From Cylindrotheca closterium (Eukaryota > Bacillariophyta > Bacillariophyceae > Bacillariales > Bacillariaceae), in the NCBI GenBank assembly GCA_933822405.4, contig CAKOGP040001924.1:1-13466 (forward strand): 13,466 nt of DNA, read 5' to 3'. This document shows, one piece after another, positions 1 to 7,909 of this stretch. Made by a program: the position numbers and the translations under genes. Position 1 is the stretch's first letter, and every line of letters begins with the position of its first letter. The notes under the pieces were generated by a model that did not search any database, was not told the origin of the DNA, and saw nothing but the letters and a program-made list of their open reading frames with translations.

Positions 1-27
1 CGTCTTGTCGCAACTTGATTCTTGTTC

Positions 28-576
28 TTATTGGCAGAACTGCCACTCCTGCTTGAAGGCCATTCTCTTGGTTTCTTTGGAACTTGAGAAAGGTTCAGCC
101 CAGACATTGCAGCTTGCGCATACGTTTTGCCCAGATTGAGTGACTTTTGCTACTTGAGGCATTTCAGGCTCAAATACAATCTCTTCTTCTGGCGGTTCTT
201 GTAGATCTTCCAGATCAGTAACGAGGCTTCCAATATCATCGGTTCCTCTATCGACATTTTCTTGATGGTGATTCAAAACGGCCACAATAGGTTCTTCCTC
301 TTTGTCGCCTTCATCACCCAAATTGTCGTCTGATTCATAGTCGTCATTTCCACGGAATCTGACAGTGAGTTCTGGCATATCATCGACATCATTGTCTGCA
401 TCTGCCAAGAGCTCTTCTCTTTCGGAGTCATTGATATCATTGAATTGTCCATGTAGATTGAAATCACGTTCATCTTCATTTTCAGGTTCATAGTCCTGAT
501 CAAAGGCTTCTTCTAAGTAACCTTGTGCCGTGTCATCTACTCCTGCGATTTGATTGCCATCTTGAAATGTCTCCAA
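28..576 (-). pseudogene. Copia pol fragment: acidic linker between integrase and reverse transcriptase
   Basis: This 182-residue open stretch is the continuation of the pol polyprotein after the integrase C-terminal region. It opens with the segment around E-T-F-Q-D-G-N-Q-I, continues into a strongly acidic, low-complexity stretch (many D and E, for example around residues 30-100), and ends near a Cys-rich patch (C-A-S-C). The equivalent segment of copy B (in 7112-7909) is continuous with the integrase C-terminal region, which shows that here the frame was broken from the 596-934 fragment by a small insertion close to 590-600. It therefore does not start with a genuine initiator methionine. 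Copy B lacks about 60 bp near its 7131 and about 30 bp near its 7075 that copy A keeps. No catalytic function is suggested; such spacers are usual before the RT domain in Copia-type elements. Confidence 0.7.
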
Positions 577-595
577 ATCTCTCTTCTTATCAAAG

Positions 596-934
596 TTATT
601 TCATGGAAGTAACACCTTCGGCAGCAGCCCAAGCTTCAACACGCTGGATTACTTGATCGGTAACGGGTAGTACAACGACCTTGGGTCGGGAAATCATCTT
701 CTTAGTATTAAGGTTGAGCACTTGGTGCCCAGTACGTTGTCCCTTCGTAGGTTCAATGTAAATTGCTTTGATACTTTGGGGTTCCATTGAATTGTTGGAA
801 TCTGTCCCAATTGCATGAGCATATTGTCCAAGTTCAGCAACCATGTCACTCTTGTAGTTGATATTGACATTATCAATGAGTTGCTGCGGACTGAAATGTG
901 ATGAGATACTGTCTTTCTGGGGAAAGACAGTCAA
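596..934 (-). pseudogene. Copia pol fragment: integrase C-terminal region
   Basis: A 112-residue open stretch carrying the region just downstream of the DDE core in diatom-type Copia integrases. Recognisable are a pattern around residues 20-40 with N-Y-K-S-D and L-G-Q-Y (matching the G-Q-Y motif usual here), a middle part with I-Y-I-E-P-T and G-H-Q-V-L-N-L-N-T, and a segment K-M-I-S-R-P-K-V-V-V-L-P-V-T-D-Q-V-I-Q-R-V. In copy B the same region is joined in frame to both upstream and downstream parts (7112-7909). Comparison shows that copy A lost about 4 nt near 961 and gained about 1 nt near 597, which isolates this piece in its own frame. It is part of a polyprotein, so the first methionine is not a real start. 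Confidence 0.75.
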
Positions 935-1663
935 TAGTTCGGCGGCTTGACGTCCAAGACAGTGATCACTTTTGGGACCACTTTGTAGGGTAATTGTGCA
1001 AAAGCTACTCTGACTCTTTCTTTCAGCGTCCTATTGTTTCGCTCAGCGGTAGGCTCGTGGTCTCCAGCTGCAGCCGGGTCAATAGTAACACCCATATCGT
1101 CTAGCATATCATCGCTGAGAGGAAGGAACGCGCGATCACACTTGATGATCTTGACTTGAAAGCCTGCCTTGTTGTAGCGGCGGAATATCTTATCCAATGC
1201 TTCAAATACAGGGTCAGTCTTCAGGTTCTGCATGGGAATACATGAGCGATAACACACAGTGGTATCAATGCAGGTGAGAAACTTAGCATTCTCGATCTCC
1301 ATGTGATCAATACAGACGGTAATAGATCGATTGTGCTGATATAATTCCTCTGGTGGACTGAAGAAGTCGTCGTACGTCTTCTTTGGAGTTGGTCTTGTTG
1401 ACTTGCCTTTCAATGTAGAGGCGTCAGGTCCAAAGATTTCTTCGGTGATATGACAGTTCTTGATGAGACCAGATTGGATCGCATACTTCAGACTTTTGGT
1501 GCTTGGAGCACTGAGTATGTGCATTCCACTTCTTGCTTCCATCGCAGCCTTGACTTGTCTTGGAGTGAATCCTTCCTTGTTCCTTCAAACGGTTGCCATC
1601 TTGGAGGTCATCTCGAGTCCAGTATATCCATTCTGTTTGTTTGAAGAAATTTCGAAATGGGGT
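931..1663 (-). pseudogene. Copia pol fragment: GAG-pre-integrase plus DDE integrase core
   Basis: The segment from about 1663 to 1540 has a GAG-pre-integrase style (F-T-P-R-Q-V-K-A-A, then H-I-L-S-A-P-S). The 203-residue open stretch 1542-931 then carries the retroviral integrase core (rve fold). The catalytic triad appears intact: Asp79 (codon 1308-1306, in C-I-D-H-M), Asp136 (1137-1135, in K-C-D-R-A-F) and Glu167 (1044-1042, in A-E-R-N-N-R-T-L). An in-frame TGA interrupts the pre-integrase part near 1587-1592, and the same lesion is present in copy B. Relative to copy B, copy A lacks about seven residues just before I-F-G-P-D. The function, if active, would be insertion of retrotransposon cDNA in the nucleus. 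A frameshift after P-K-V-I-T-V ends the frame early. Confidence 0.8.
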
Positions 1664-1666
1664 TGA

Positions 1667-2262
1667 TTAATTAAGTTGCTTATCTTGTGCTTTGCTGACC
1701 GTCTTTGGATAGTAATCCACTTCTCTGCAATAGTTCATCTGAAGATCCAGCATCAGAGGAGCTTTTCTCGTTCGATCGCAGTTGCACAGAAATCCTGTTG
1801 CAAGAACGGCTTCAAAGATATCATCCTTGAACTTGTTTTGAGCAGCAGTATCGGTGCTAGCAATAGCAGCATACGCTTTCGTCTTGACTGCAAAATCTCG
1901 GAACCAGGCCACGCCATATAGATCTTGCAGGACTTCAGCCTGTCTCAAAAATCGTTCCTTGAAATGCATCAGGTTTTCCGTTGTTCCTTGCTTCATAGCA
2001 AAGAACTTTTGATTCGCTTCCCAGAAATCCAAGAAATCATACTCAGCATCAGCACTCTTATTCATGAATCCTTCAATATGCTTCAAGAGTTTGATCGGAT
2101 CTTCAAGAGTAGTCGTGAAATCGACTTCACCTCAAAGCTTGATATCCATCGCCTTTGTCACAAACTTCAGCATGATGTTTGATTTGACGGTTCTCTTCTT
2201 TGTCTCCAAGTAGGCTGATCTTCGCATGTTCTTCCCATGCAGAACCTGATGACTGACCCTGT
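1667..2262 (-). pseudogene. Copia gag remnant, C-terminus deleted
   Basis: The open part 2086-1667 encodes about 139 residues that resemble the capsid/UBN2-like gag of Copia elements: A-E-Y-D-F-L-D-F-W, then F-K-E-R-F-L-R-Q, then L-L-like helices, a Cys-containing K-A-P-L-M-L-D-L region and Y-Y-P-K-T-V-S-K-A. Reading further upstream on the same strand continues the similarity (G-E-V-D-F-T-T-T-L-E-D-P-I-K-L-L-K) but through an in-frame TGA at 2134-2132, which would be CGA before one transition. A further frameshift lies near 2205-2212, with a run reading S-G-S-A-W-E-E-H-A-K-I-S before it. The 3' end is fused near 1680 directly to post-protease sequence, so the zinc knuckle and protease are missing. 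No start codon can be assigned with confidence. Confidence 0.68.
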
Positions 2263-2410
2263 TAGAATAAAGCAAAATGTGCTCTATTGTGAGTGCCTTT
2301 AGCGCTCAGAACAAACTCTCTGCAATCTAAATTCGTAATCCATTGTACAACACTTTCACAACAATAGTTCAAACTGCTTCCATCAAGGCGAGACAGCGGA
2401 TCCTTACCTG
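2263..2410. other. Junction spacer between Copia remnant A and the LINE-like element
   Basis: This stretch of about 150 bp separates the last gag-like sequence on the minus strand from the first RT-like sequence on the plus strand. It is AT-richer than the RT element. I see no LTR terminus, primer-binding site or clear target-site duplication. A pyrimidine-rich tract followed by TAACAG reads towards gag on the minus strand (about 2278-2262), which could equally be the end of an LTR, a splice acceptor or chance. Confidence 0.3.
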
Positions 2411-2935
2411 GTGTCATTCCTGGATCATTGCCGACGGCCGGAGGGCTTGGAAGACCAGCCACTGGAAGTGGATCTGGAGGACCATGTTAGCTTCTGGCGT
2501 AAGATGGGGGAACACAAAGGTTCGGAGCCACACGGCTTGCATAATGGCCATTTCAAAGCGGGAGTAGCATCCAACTTGCTTGCCTGCTACGACACAATCT
2601 TTCGCTCCATCCCTTTTGCCACAGGATTTGTCCCAGCCCAGTGGTGCCACTTGCTCAACTTTGCAATTGAGAAGAAACCAGGCGAGATTCGGGTGGACCC
2701 CATGCGCACAATCCAAATGATGAATTCGGAGCTCCAGGCCAACAACAAGAGAGTGGGGAAATCGGCCATGGCCTACGCAGAGAAGCACAACTTGATCCCA
2801 AAAGGACAACATGGGTCTCGCAAGCGCCACCAGGCCATCGATCTGGTCCTTACAAAGCGTCTCACTTGGGACCTCTTGCATCTTCAACGCCGCCCTGTCG
2901 GGTGGATCTCCAACAATGCCAAGTCCTGCTTTGAT
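2411..2935 (+). pseudogene. Reverse transcriptase, N-terminal fingers and motif A
   Basis: This is the first frame of the RT. After a poorly conserved lead, it shows S-E-P-H-G-L-H-N-G-H-F-K-A-G (residues about 42-55), then P-A-Q-W-C-H and E-K-K-P-G-E-I-R, then M-M-N, then Q-H-G-S-R-K with R-H-Q-A-I-D, and finally N-N-A-K-S-C-F-D. The order fits RT fingers motifs 1 and 2 followed by motif A. In related RTs, motif A carries a metal-binding Asp at the second N of N-N-A-K-S-C-F-D; here the codon at 2915-2917 is AAT (Asn). Right after F-D the similarity jumps to another frame, consistent with a deletion of a few bases near 2935. The position at 2411 is GTG in an open frame, not a demonstrated start; the element is probably truncated on its 5' side. 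Confidence 0.7.
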
Positions 2936-3674
2936 TGTCCAGTGGGTGGCCATCATTCGCCTCATGTGCTTTGGGATTCAATGGCGTACCCTTTGCTCCA
3001 TGTTTGATACACTGATGAAGTCTAAGCACCAGGTGCGTGCGGGGTTTGGCGATTCCGACCGTGTCTTTACTCCCCCAACCCTGATCCCATTCCAAGGGTG
3101 TGGACAAGGCAATGGGGCAGGACCTCCTATCTGGGTTGCAATTAGCTCCATTCTCTCGGGGATGATTATTTGCAAAGGCTTTGGCTTTGACTTTCTGATG
3201 TCAATATCTTGGGCTCCGCTCTTGGCCGATTGCTTTTGTTTTGTCGATGACACTGATGTCTGCCAAGCAGCATTGTCTCCTGACCAGTCTAGGGAATCTG
3301 TTGTCCCAGAGGTGGCCAAAGCACTGACATGGTGGTCCAACGGCGTCCGCCTTACTGGTGGCGCCATCCGACCAGATAAATCCTTTTGGTATCTGATTGG
3401 CTTCAAGTGGAATGCCCAACAAGGTGTATGGAAATTCCGACGGAAGGGGGATTTCAAACCACCCCTTCTTCCAACAGGCATGTCGGAAATTGCGGTTGAA
3501 CTGGATGATTTGGATGGCACCCCAGTGCATCTACAGTGGTTGGAACCGCACAAATTGGCTAAGACTTTGGGTATCCTGATGTCCCTCTGCTTATACAGGA
3601 AAGTGCAACTTGTGGTGATGCAGGGAAAAGCAAAAGCATGGGCGGATCAGATCCAACCTAGCTTCCTCCACTGA
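2936..3674 (+). pseudogene. Reverse transcriptase palm (motifs B, C, D)
   Basis: From about 2936 the similarity continues in another frame as I-V-Q-W-V-A-I-I-R-L-M and on to the motif B region (P-F-Q-G-C-G-Q-G-N-G-A-G-P-P-I-W-V-A). The YXDD-box equivalent is F-V-D-D-T-D at 3240-3257, giving two of the metal-binding aspartates (codons 3246 and 3249). It is followed by W-W-S-N-G-V-R-L-T-G-G-A-I-R-P-D-K-S-F-W, the motif D region, and by K-F-R-R-K-G. The frame ends at an in-frame TGA (3672-3674), after which the same frame stays open to 4385, so I read the TGA as a nonsense change and not the natural terminus. RT would copy the element's RNA into DNA. The palm itself is well preserved, unlike the rest. 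Confidence 0.8.
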
Positions 3675-4537
3675 TACGATGTCCTCCCTCTCTTTTGCAC
3701 CACAATCCAGAAGACTTTGGAGTACCCCATGGCGCTCACCTTCTTCTCCCAACAGGAGTGGAATCAGCTCCTATCCCCAGTGCTCAGGGCGGCACTTCCA
3801 AAAGCTGGTATCTGCCGCAACTTTCCTCGTGCTATGGTCTATGCCCCTATTGCACTCCAAGGAGTGGGTGTCCCTCATCCGTACGGTCTCCAAGTCATCA
3901 AACACTTGGACATGCTACTTTGCCATCCTGCCAATAAGACCAAGACGGGTGCCTTCTTGGAGGCAGTTCTTCAGGCACATCAGCTTGAAACCGGTACCTC
4001 ATACGGCCTCTTCCAACAAGTCTATGCCAACACCTCCATCCTGGCGTCTGACACGTGGGCAAACCGGACTTGGAGTGAACTCGGCTCTCTCTCCATCCAC
4101 CTGGAGTTTGATTCCCCTTCTCTTCAGCTACTACGCCGAGGAGACCAACTGTTAGTTGACCTGTTCATCGAATCTTTGGTGGACCAACTTACTTTGAAAT
4201 GGCTCAACTGGTGTCGGATCTTCCTGCGCGCAGGCACTCTTTCTGATATTGTGAATGCTGACGGGACAGCGATTACTCTGAAAGCATGGAAAGGGCTAAG
4301 AGCGGACAGCCGTTCTGATCGGTCTTTCTCCCAACTGGACTGGTGGGAGCAGCGCAATGTGGAAGTGGACTTCAAAGCACAATCCTAACGCCGCCTGCTG
4401 GAGTCTACAGGCCGTTCTGCCGCCTCCAACCCCCGCTTCTTCCATGAACCTGTGTCTTTATTCATCGATGGAGTTAAGTCGTCCCAACTGGATCAGGCTC
4501 ACATCATGGAGCTAGTCTCTCTCCCTGCCCTTTGTCT
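3675..4537 (+). pseudogene. RT element C-terminal region, part 1 (thumb and connection), two in-frame stops
   Basis: This stretch is in the same frame as the palm. It includes T-L-E-Y-P-M-A-L-T, then A-A-L-P-K-A-G-I-C-R-N-F-P-R-A, V-Y-A-P-I-A-L-Q-G-V-G-V-P-H, and later W-C-R-I-F-L-R-A-G-T-L-S-D-I, all of which I associate with the region downstream of the RT palm in diatom LINE-type proteins. TAA at 4386-4388 interrupts it, but the frame then continues as R-R-L-L-E-S-T-G-R and V-S-L-F-I-D-G-V-K into the first unit of the tandem duplication at 4452, where a 61-bp deletion throws it out of frame near 4538. The length and order suggest a conserved accessory domain; no specific catalytic role is visible. 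Confidence 0.65.
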
Positions 4538-5412
4538 CTTGCAGGCGCCATGAAGGCCCTCTCAGCAAATCTCTAACGCTGGACACCCAAGCATATCTCT
4601 GGTATGACAGGCGTGGGCAAATTCTTGGCCATTTGGAACCGTTTGGCGAAGAGCTCCTGCCCCAGATGCTCCTCCTGCCCCGTGGAAGGTCACCTCCATG
4701 TCCCATGCTGTTCTGCTCCTACCGCAGCTGCAGAATGGTCAAAACGCCATCTGGCCCTCCGGACCTGGATGCAGACTCAGCAGACTGCCCCAGAGATTGA
4801 AACCTTCCTCTTCGAATACCTGAAGACAGTCCGTCAGCCTTCCTTGGGCGTCCCCACCGTCCGAGCCTGGTCCCGCCATCCCCACCTCTTCCAACGTGCC
4901 AGTGTCTTTATTCATCAACGGTGTTAAGTCTTCCAAACTGGATCAGGCTCACATCATGGAGCTGGTCTCTCTTCCTGCCCTTCGAGCATATTGGTCCTCC
5001 AAGGACCACCTCTCCGAGCAGTCCATCCGTGAGGTCAATTGGTTATCTCTTGCACGCGCCATGAAGGCCCTCCCAGCAAATCTCCAACGCTGGACACCCA
5101 AACATATCTCCGGTATGACAGGCATGGGCAAATTCTTGGCCATTTGGAACCGTTTGGCGAAGAGCTCCTGCCCAAGATGCTCCTCCTGCCCTATGGAAGA
5201 TCACCTCCATGTCCCACGCTGTTCTGCTCCTACTGCAGCTGCAGAATGGTCAAAACGCCATCTGGCCTTCCGGACATGGATGCAGACTCAGCAGACTGCC
5301 CCAGAGATCCAAGCCTTCCTCTTCGAATACCTGAAGACAGTCCGTCAGCCTTCCTTGGGCGTCCCCACCGTCCGAGCCTGGTCCCGCCATCCCCACCTCT
5401 TCCAACGTGCCA
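4452..5412 (+). repeat. Internal tandem duplication of the C-terminal coding region (two units)
   Basis: Positions 4452-4901 (450 bp) and 4902-5412 (511 bp) are head-to-tail copies that match base for base over long runs, for example the stretch starting GTGTCTTTATTCATC in both. Unit 1 lacks about 61 bp that unit 2 has between about 4984 and 5045, which explains the length difference and causes a frameshift. Unit 1 also has TAA at 4574-4576 where unit 2 has CAA. Unit 2 has no stop. The duplicated part covers the S-L-F-I-x-G-V-K-S-S region through the Cys/His cluster to F-Q-R-A. Confidence 0.9.
4538..4927 (+). pseudogene. Decayed first copy of the zinc-cluster module
   Basis: After the 61-bp deletion this unit is read in a different frame from its upstream part. 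It carries K-H-I-S-G-M-T-G-V-G-K-F-L-A-I-W-N-R-L and the cysteine/histidine cluster S-C-P-R-C-S-S-C with a following H-L-H-V-P, then L-A-L-R-T-W-M-Q-T-Q. TAA at 4574-4576 interrupts it. It ends a few residues after F-Q-R-A, where the sequence joins unit 2. The better copy follows immediately at 4902-5897, so this unit is almost certainly non-functional. Confidence 0.7.
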
Positions 5413-5897
5413 TCTCTTCCCAAGCCACGCTTGGGGCCCAGGGCCTCCTTGAAGGCCTAGTGTCCCCCAACTGGCGACACCTGCAGGCCCTTCACTTCTC
5501 CTACATTGGCTCCAAGAAGTCTGCCAACCTTTGGGCCTCCCGCCTGATCCAACAACTGATCCGGATCGGGCACTACATGTGGAAACCCCGCAACCGGCTT
5601 GCCCACTCTGAAGACAGCTCCTGGTACACGGCTTGCAAGCGGGAGATTGACATTGACATCCGCGAACAGTTCGCCATGGGCCTGATGGATATCCCCCCAC
5701 GCTCGCAGTACCTCTTTCGGGACTCTCATGAAACTGTCCTCAACAAATCACTTGAAGATCGTCAACATTGGCTGCGCCTTGTCTCCCGTGAGAGAGCGAT
5801 CAACCGTCGCTCTCTAGCCAGGCAACGCCAGATGATCTTTGACCTGGCGCGACCCGCCAACCCAACATCGACTCGGCCAACCGGCGCTAGTCCATAA
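4902..5897 (+). pseudogene. RT element C-terminal module with Cys/His zinc-binding cluster (open, 330 residues)
   Basis: This is the longest undisturbed reading frame in the element. It opens in the duplicated segment and runs to a TAA at 5895-5897. Around residues 93-105 is C-P-R-C-S-S-C-P followed by H-L-H and C, a probable zinc-binding cluster like those found C-terminal to RT in several LINE clades (and in the zf-RVT family). Further on are L-W-A-S-R-L-I-Q-Q-L, H-Y-M-W-K-P-R-N-R-L-A-H, and a charged tail with R-E-R-A-I-N-R-R-S-L-A-R-Q-R-Q. Such modules may help bind the element RNA or DNA; that is inference from family knowledge. It is a tail of a broken polyprotein, so the first methionine is not necessarily a real start. 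The TAA is followed by 3' non-coding sequence. Confidence 0.72.
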
Positions 5898-6151
5898 ACA
5901 GTCAGATGTCTTGGCCATCTCTCTGTCCCTCTATGTTTCACTCTCCCTCTGTCGACCACAGGACTAGGGAACTGCAGTCTGTCACGTAGATGGTTGCCAC
6001 CTTGTTCTGGAACACTGTGCCATCGGGACGCTCTCCATTCACTTGGATCGATACACCCAGGGCATTAGGGCGCAAGAACAATTGGCTTCTTACCTGCTAC
6101 ACAATCATGCCCACCATCACCTTCAAAAAACTCAAAAAACAAAATAAAAAT
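5898..6151 (+). other. Probable 3' untranslated region and A-rich tail of the LINE-like element
   Basis: After the stop at 5897, about 230 bp show no coding similarity and end in an A-rich run at 6126-6151 (A6 CTC A6 C A4 T A5). An A-rich 3' end is expected for a non-LTR retrotransposon. The sequence after the tail (from 6152) changes composition. No target-site duplication could be matched to a 5' end, partly because the 5' end is uncertain. Confidence 0.55.
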
Positions 6152-6600
6152 ACGCCGCCCCGAGTGGCAAGATCGTTTCTACATGTGCAAGAGTGCAATG
6201 TAATATCCGATGAGAGCAACTTCCCTGGGATTGGATGCCTCACACTGGTTCAACAGTACTGGACTCACCACCGTATGGTAAATGGCCATGACAGCCGTTA
6301 ACGGCCATCTAGAAACTTGAGATAGTTTTAATACAATTAATGCATCAGATATATATGCTTCCATCAAGGAGTTTCCAATGAATGGTCTCCAAGAGAGCAA
6401 TTTCATCATTTTTTAAAAAAAATTTCACAGGAAAGAACCATTCTATAAGACTTGTTATCTACATGGAATGGGCAAAGCAAAAGCCTTGCACAAAAACTCA
6501 AATTTCCCAAACCTTTACTGGATTTTTGCAATTCAGAAAGGCCGATACAAAACCCACATACAGAACTCCTGTAGGATTCAATATGGGACTGTCGTGGCGC
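6152..6600. other. Spacer between LINE-like element and Copia remnant B; no gene seen
   Basis: About 450 bp of AT-rich sequence without recognisable coding similarity. A minus-strand open stretch (6409-6179, 76 residues) has no recognised motif and is probably chance. An imperfect hairpin ATGGCC...GGCCAT lies near 6283-6309, and a run of A and T near 6409-6424. The junction with Copia remnant B lies close to 6600, where similarity to the RT N-terminal region stops. Confidence 0.4.
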
Positions 6601-6952
6601 TCAGACGTTTGATGGTCGGACACGGTCATGTCTTTAACAAATTTGGGAGTGAAACAATCTCATAGGAGCATTTGTCTCAATTCCTTATCCACAGCATCCT
6701 TTCCATCATCACCAGACTTCTTAAGTCCTTGATTGATGTAATACTGTTGGATGAAGTTCAGACCTTTGTCAGTATCAAACTTGGCCTTGATCTGCATCAT
6801 GCAACGAGCAATCAGAATAGCGTCATGCTCTTCTTAATCAGCTTTCATCTCATTCCCAATTTGTTGGAAACATAGATTGTGCTGGGCTTCAAGGATAGCT
6901 TTGCTATCTTTTGTACTGTGACTTCCTTCTTTGGTACAAATACCAGATTTTG
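6600..6952 (-). pseudogene. Copia pol fragment: region leading into reverse transcriptase, truncated
   Basis: In one minus-strand frame the sequence reads A-I-L-E-A-Q-H-N-L-C-F-Q-Q-I-G-N-E-M-K-A-D, then I-L-I-A-R-C-M-M-Q-I-K, then F-I-Q-Q-Y-Y-I-N-Q-G-L-K-K, then D-A-V-D-K-E-L-R-Q-M and D-C-F-T-P-K-F-V-K-D-M-T. This matches the style of the segment just before and at the start of the Copia RT domain, including the conserved E-L-x-Q-M region and the F-x-P patch. Stops lie at 6836-6834 (TAA) and 6662-6660 (TGA, CGA before one transition). The similarity ends near 6600, before any of the RT catalytic motifs, so the copy was truncated here. Confidence 0.6.
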
Positions 6953-7111
6953 ACTCATTCTTCAACAGCTTCAATTCCCTCGCTTGATGCTTGCATCTTA
7001 CTGCAACTCAGTTCTTGTTCTTGTTGGCAGAACTGCCACTCCTGCTTGAAGGCCATTCTCTTGGTCTCTTTGCAGCTTGTGCATACGTTTGCCCAGATTG
7101 AGTGACTTTTG

Positions 7112-7909
7112 CTACTTGAGGCGTTTAACATGGCTCCCAATATCATCTCTATCAACATTTTCTTGATGGTGATCCAACTTGGCAACAGTAGGTTCTTCCT
7201 CTTCATTGCCTTCATCACCAGAATCGTCGTCATCTGATTCATAGTCATCATCTCCACAGAATCTGAAAGTGAGTTCTGGCATATCATTGACATCATTGTT
7301 TGCATCTGCCAAGAGCTTTTCGTTTTTGAAGACATTTACATCATCGAATTGTCCACGTAGATTGAAATTACATTCATCTTCATCTTCAGGTTCATAGTCC
7401 TGATCAAAGGCTTCTGCAAAGTAACCTTGTGCCGTGTCATCCACTCCTACAATTTGATTGCCATCTTGAAATGTCTCCAAATCTCTCTTCTTATCAAAGA
7501 ACTTCATGGAAGTAACACCTTTGGCAGCAGCCCAAGCTTCAACACGCTGGATTACTTGGTCGGTAATGGGTAGTACTACAACCTTGGGTCGGGAAATCAT
7601 CTCCTTAGTATTGAGGTTGAGCACTCGGTGCCCAGTACGTTGTCCCTTTGTAGGTTCAATGTAAATCGCTTTGATACTTTGGGGTTCCATCGAATTGCTG
7701 GAATCCGTCCCAATTGCATGAACATATTGTCCAAGTTCAGCAACCATGTCACTCTTGTAGTTGATATTGACATTATCAATGAGTTGCTGCAGACTGAAAT
7801 GTGATGAGATACTGTCTTTCTGGGGAAAGACATTCAATAGCTTGGCGGCTTGACTTCCAAGACACTCAGTGATCACCTTTGAGGACAACTTTGTAGGGTA
7901 AGCGCGCAA
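7112..7909 (-). pseudogene. Copia pol fragment: integrase C-terminal region plus acidic linker (265 residues, open)
   Basis: An unbroken open stretch that joins in one frame what copy A has in two: L-I-D-N-V-N-I-N-Y-K-S-D-M and L-G-Q-Y (about residues 43-62), I-Y-I-E-P-T-K-G-Q-R-T-G-H, R-P-K-V-V-V-L-P-I-T-D-Q-V, F-F-D-K-K-R-D-L-E-T-F-Q and then a long Asp/Glu-rich segment from about residue 150. It begins mid-polyprotein, so the first methionine has no initiation meaning. It ends at 7112 because about 60 bp of copy A sequence is missing there; the downstream continuation is in another frame (7335-6955). It is useful as the reference for locating indels in copy A. Confidence 0.75.

Larger units (their letters stand above)
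1..2262 (-). mobile_element. Copia-type LTR retrotransposon remnant A (gag to acidic linker; continues off left edge)
   Basis: Reading the minus strand from about 2262 down to 1 gives, in order, a gag-like segment, a GAG-pre-integrase segment, an integrase core with D, D and E residues, an integrase C-terminal region and a long acidic linker. That is the gag-(protease)-integrase order of Ty1/Copia elements, in which integrase precedes reverse transcriptase. RT and RNase H would lie left of position 1 and cannot be seen. The reading frame is broken by several small indels and stops, so this is a dead copy. A second copy of the same family in the same orientation lies at about 6600-8645 and is clearly alignable at the DNA level over 28-950. 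No LTR, primer-binding site or target duplication could be identified at the right end near 2262. The family assignment is strong; the exact boundary at 2262 is approximate. Confidence 0.82.
2411..6151 (+). mobile_element. 5'-truncated non-LTR (LINE-like) reverse transcriptase element, defective
   Basis: A plus-strand element whose conceptual protein carries reverse transcriptase motifs in order (motif A region near 2912-2935, Q-G-C-G-Q-G-N-G-A-G-P motif B near 3095-3130, F-V-D-D-T-D motif C at 3240-3257), a long C-terminal region and a Cys/His cluster, followed by about 250 bp of non-coding sequence ending in an A-rich run (6126-6151). There is no integrase, protease or LTR, and the A-rich 3' end and missing 5' part fit a 5'-truncated LINE. 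No endonuclease domain is visible upstream. The coding line switches frame at about 2935 and 4538 and contains stops at 3672, 4386 and 4574. The family assignment rests on motif recognition; the clade is not determined. Confidence 0.75.

Noticed and set aside
1450..2182. Plus-strand ORFs of 64-85 codons (1450-1644, 1676-1921, 1925-2182).
   Set aside because: They lie opposite the Copia integrase and gag remnants and have no motif of their own.
2263..2410. LTR end or splice acceptor (TTCTAACAG on the minus strand) just upstream of gag.
   Set aside because: There is no matching second LTR, primer-binding site, splice donor or transcript. The pattern is too short to claim.
2414..3553. Long minus-strand ORFs opposite the RT gene (for example 2414-2965 and 2978-3553).
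   Set aside because: The plus strand carries the RT motifs; these are shadows on the opposite strand.
5230..5729. Minus-strand ORFs of 90 and 156 codons opposite the zinc-cluster module.
   Set aside because: They are shadows in GC-richer coding DNA, with low-complexity Gly/Arg/Ser composition and no motif.
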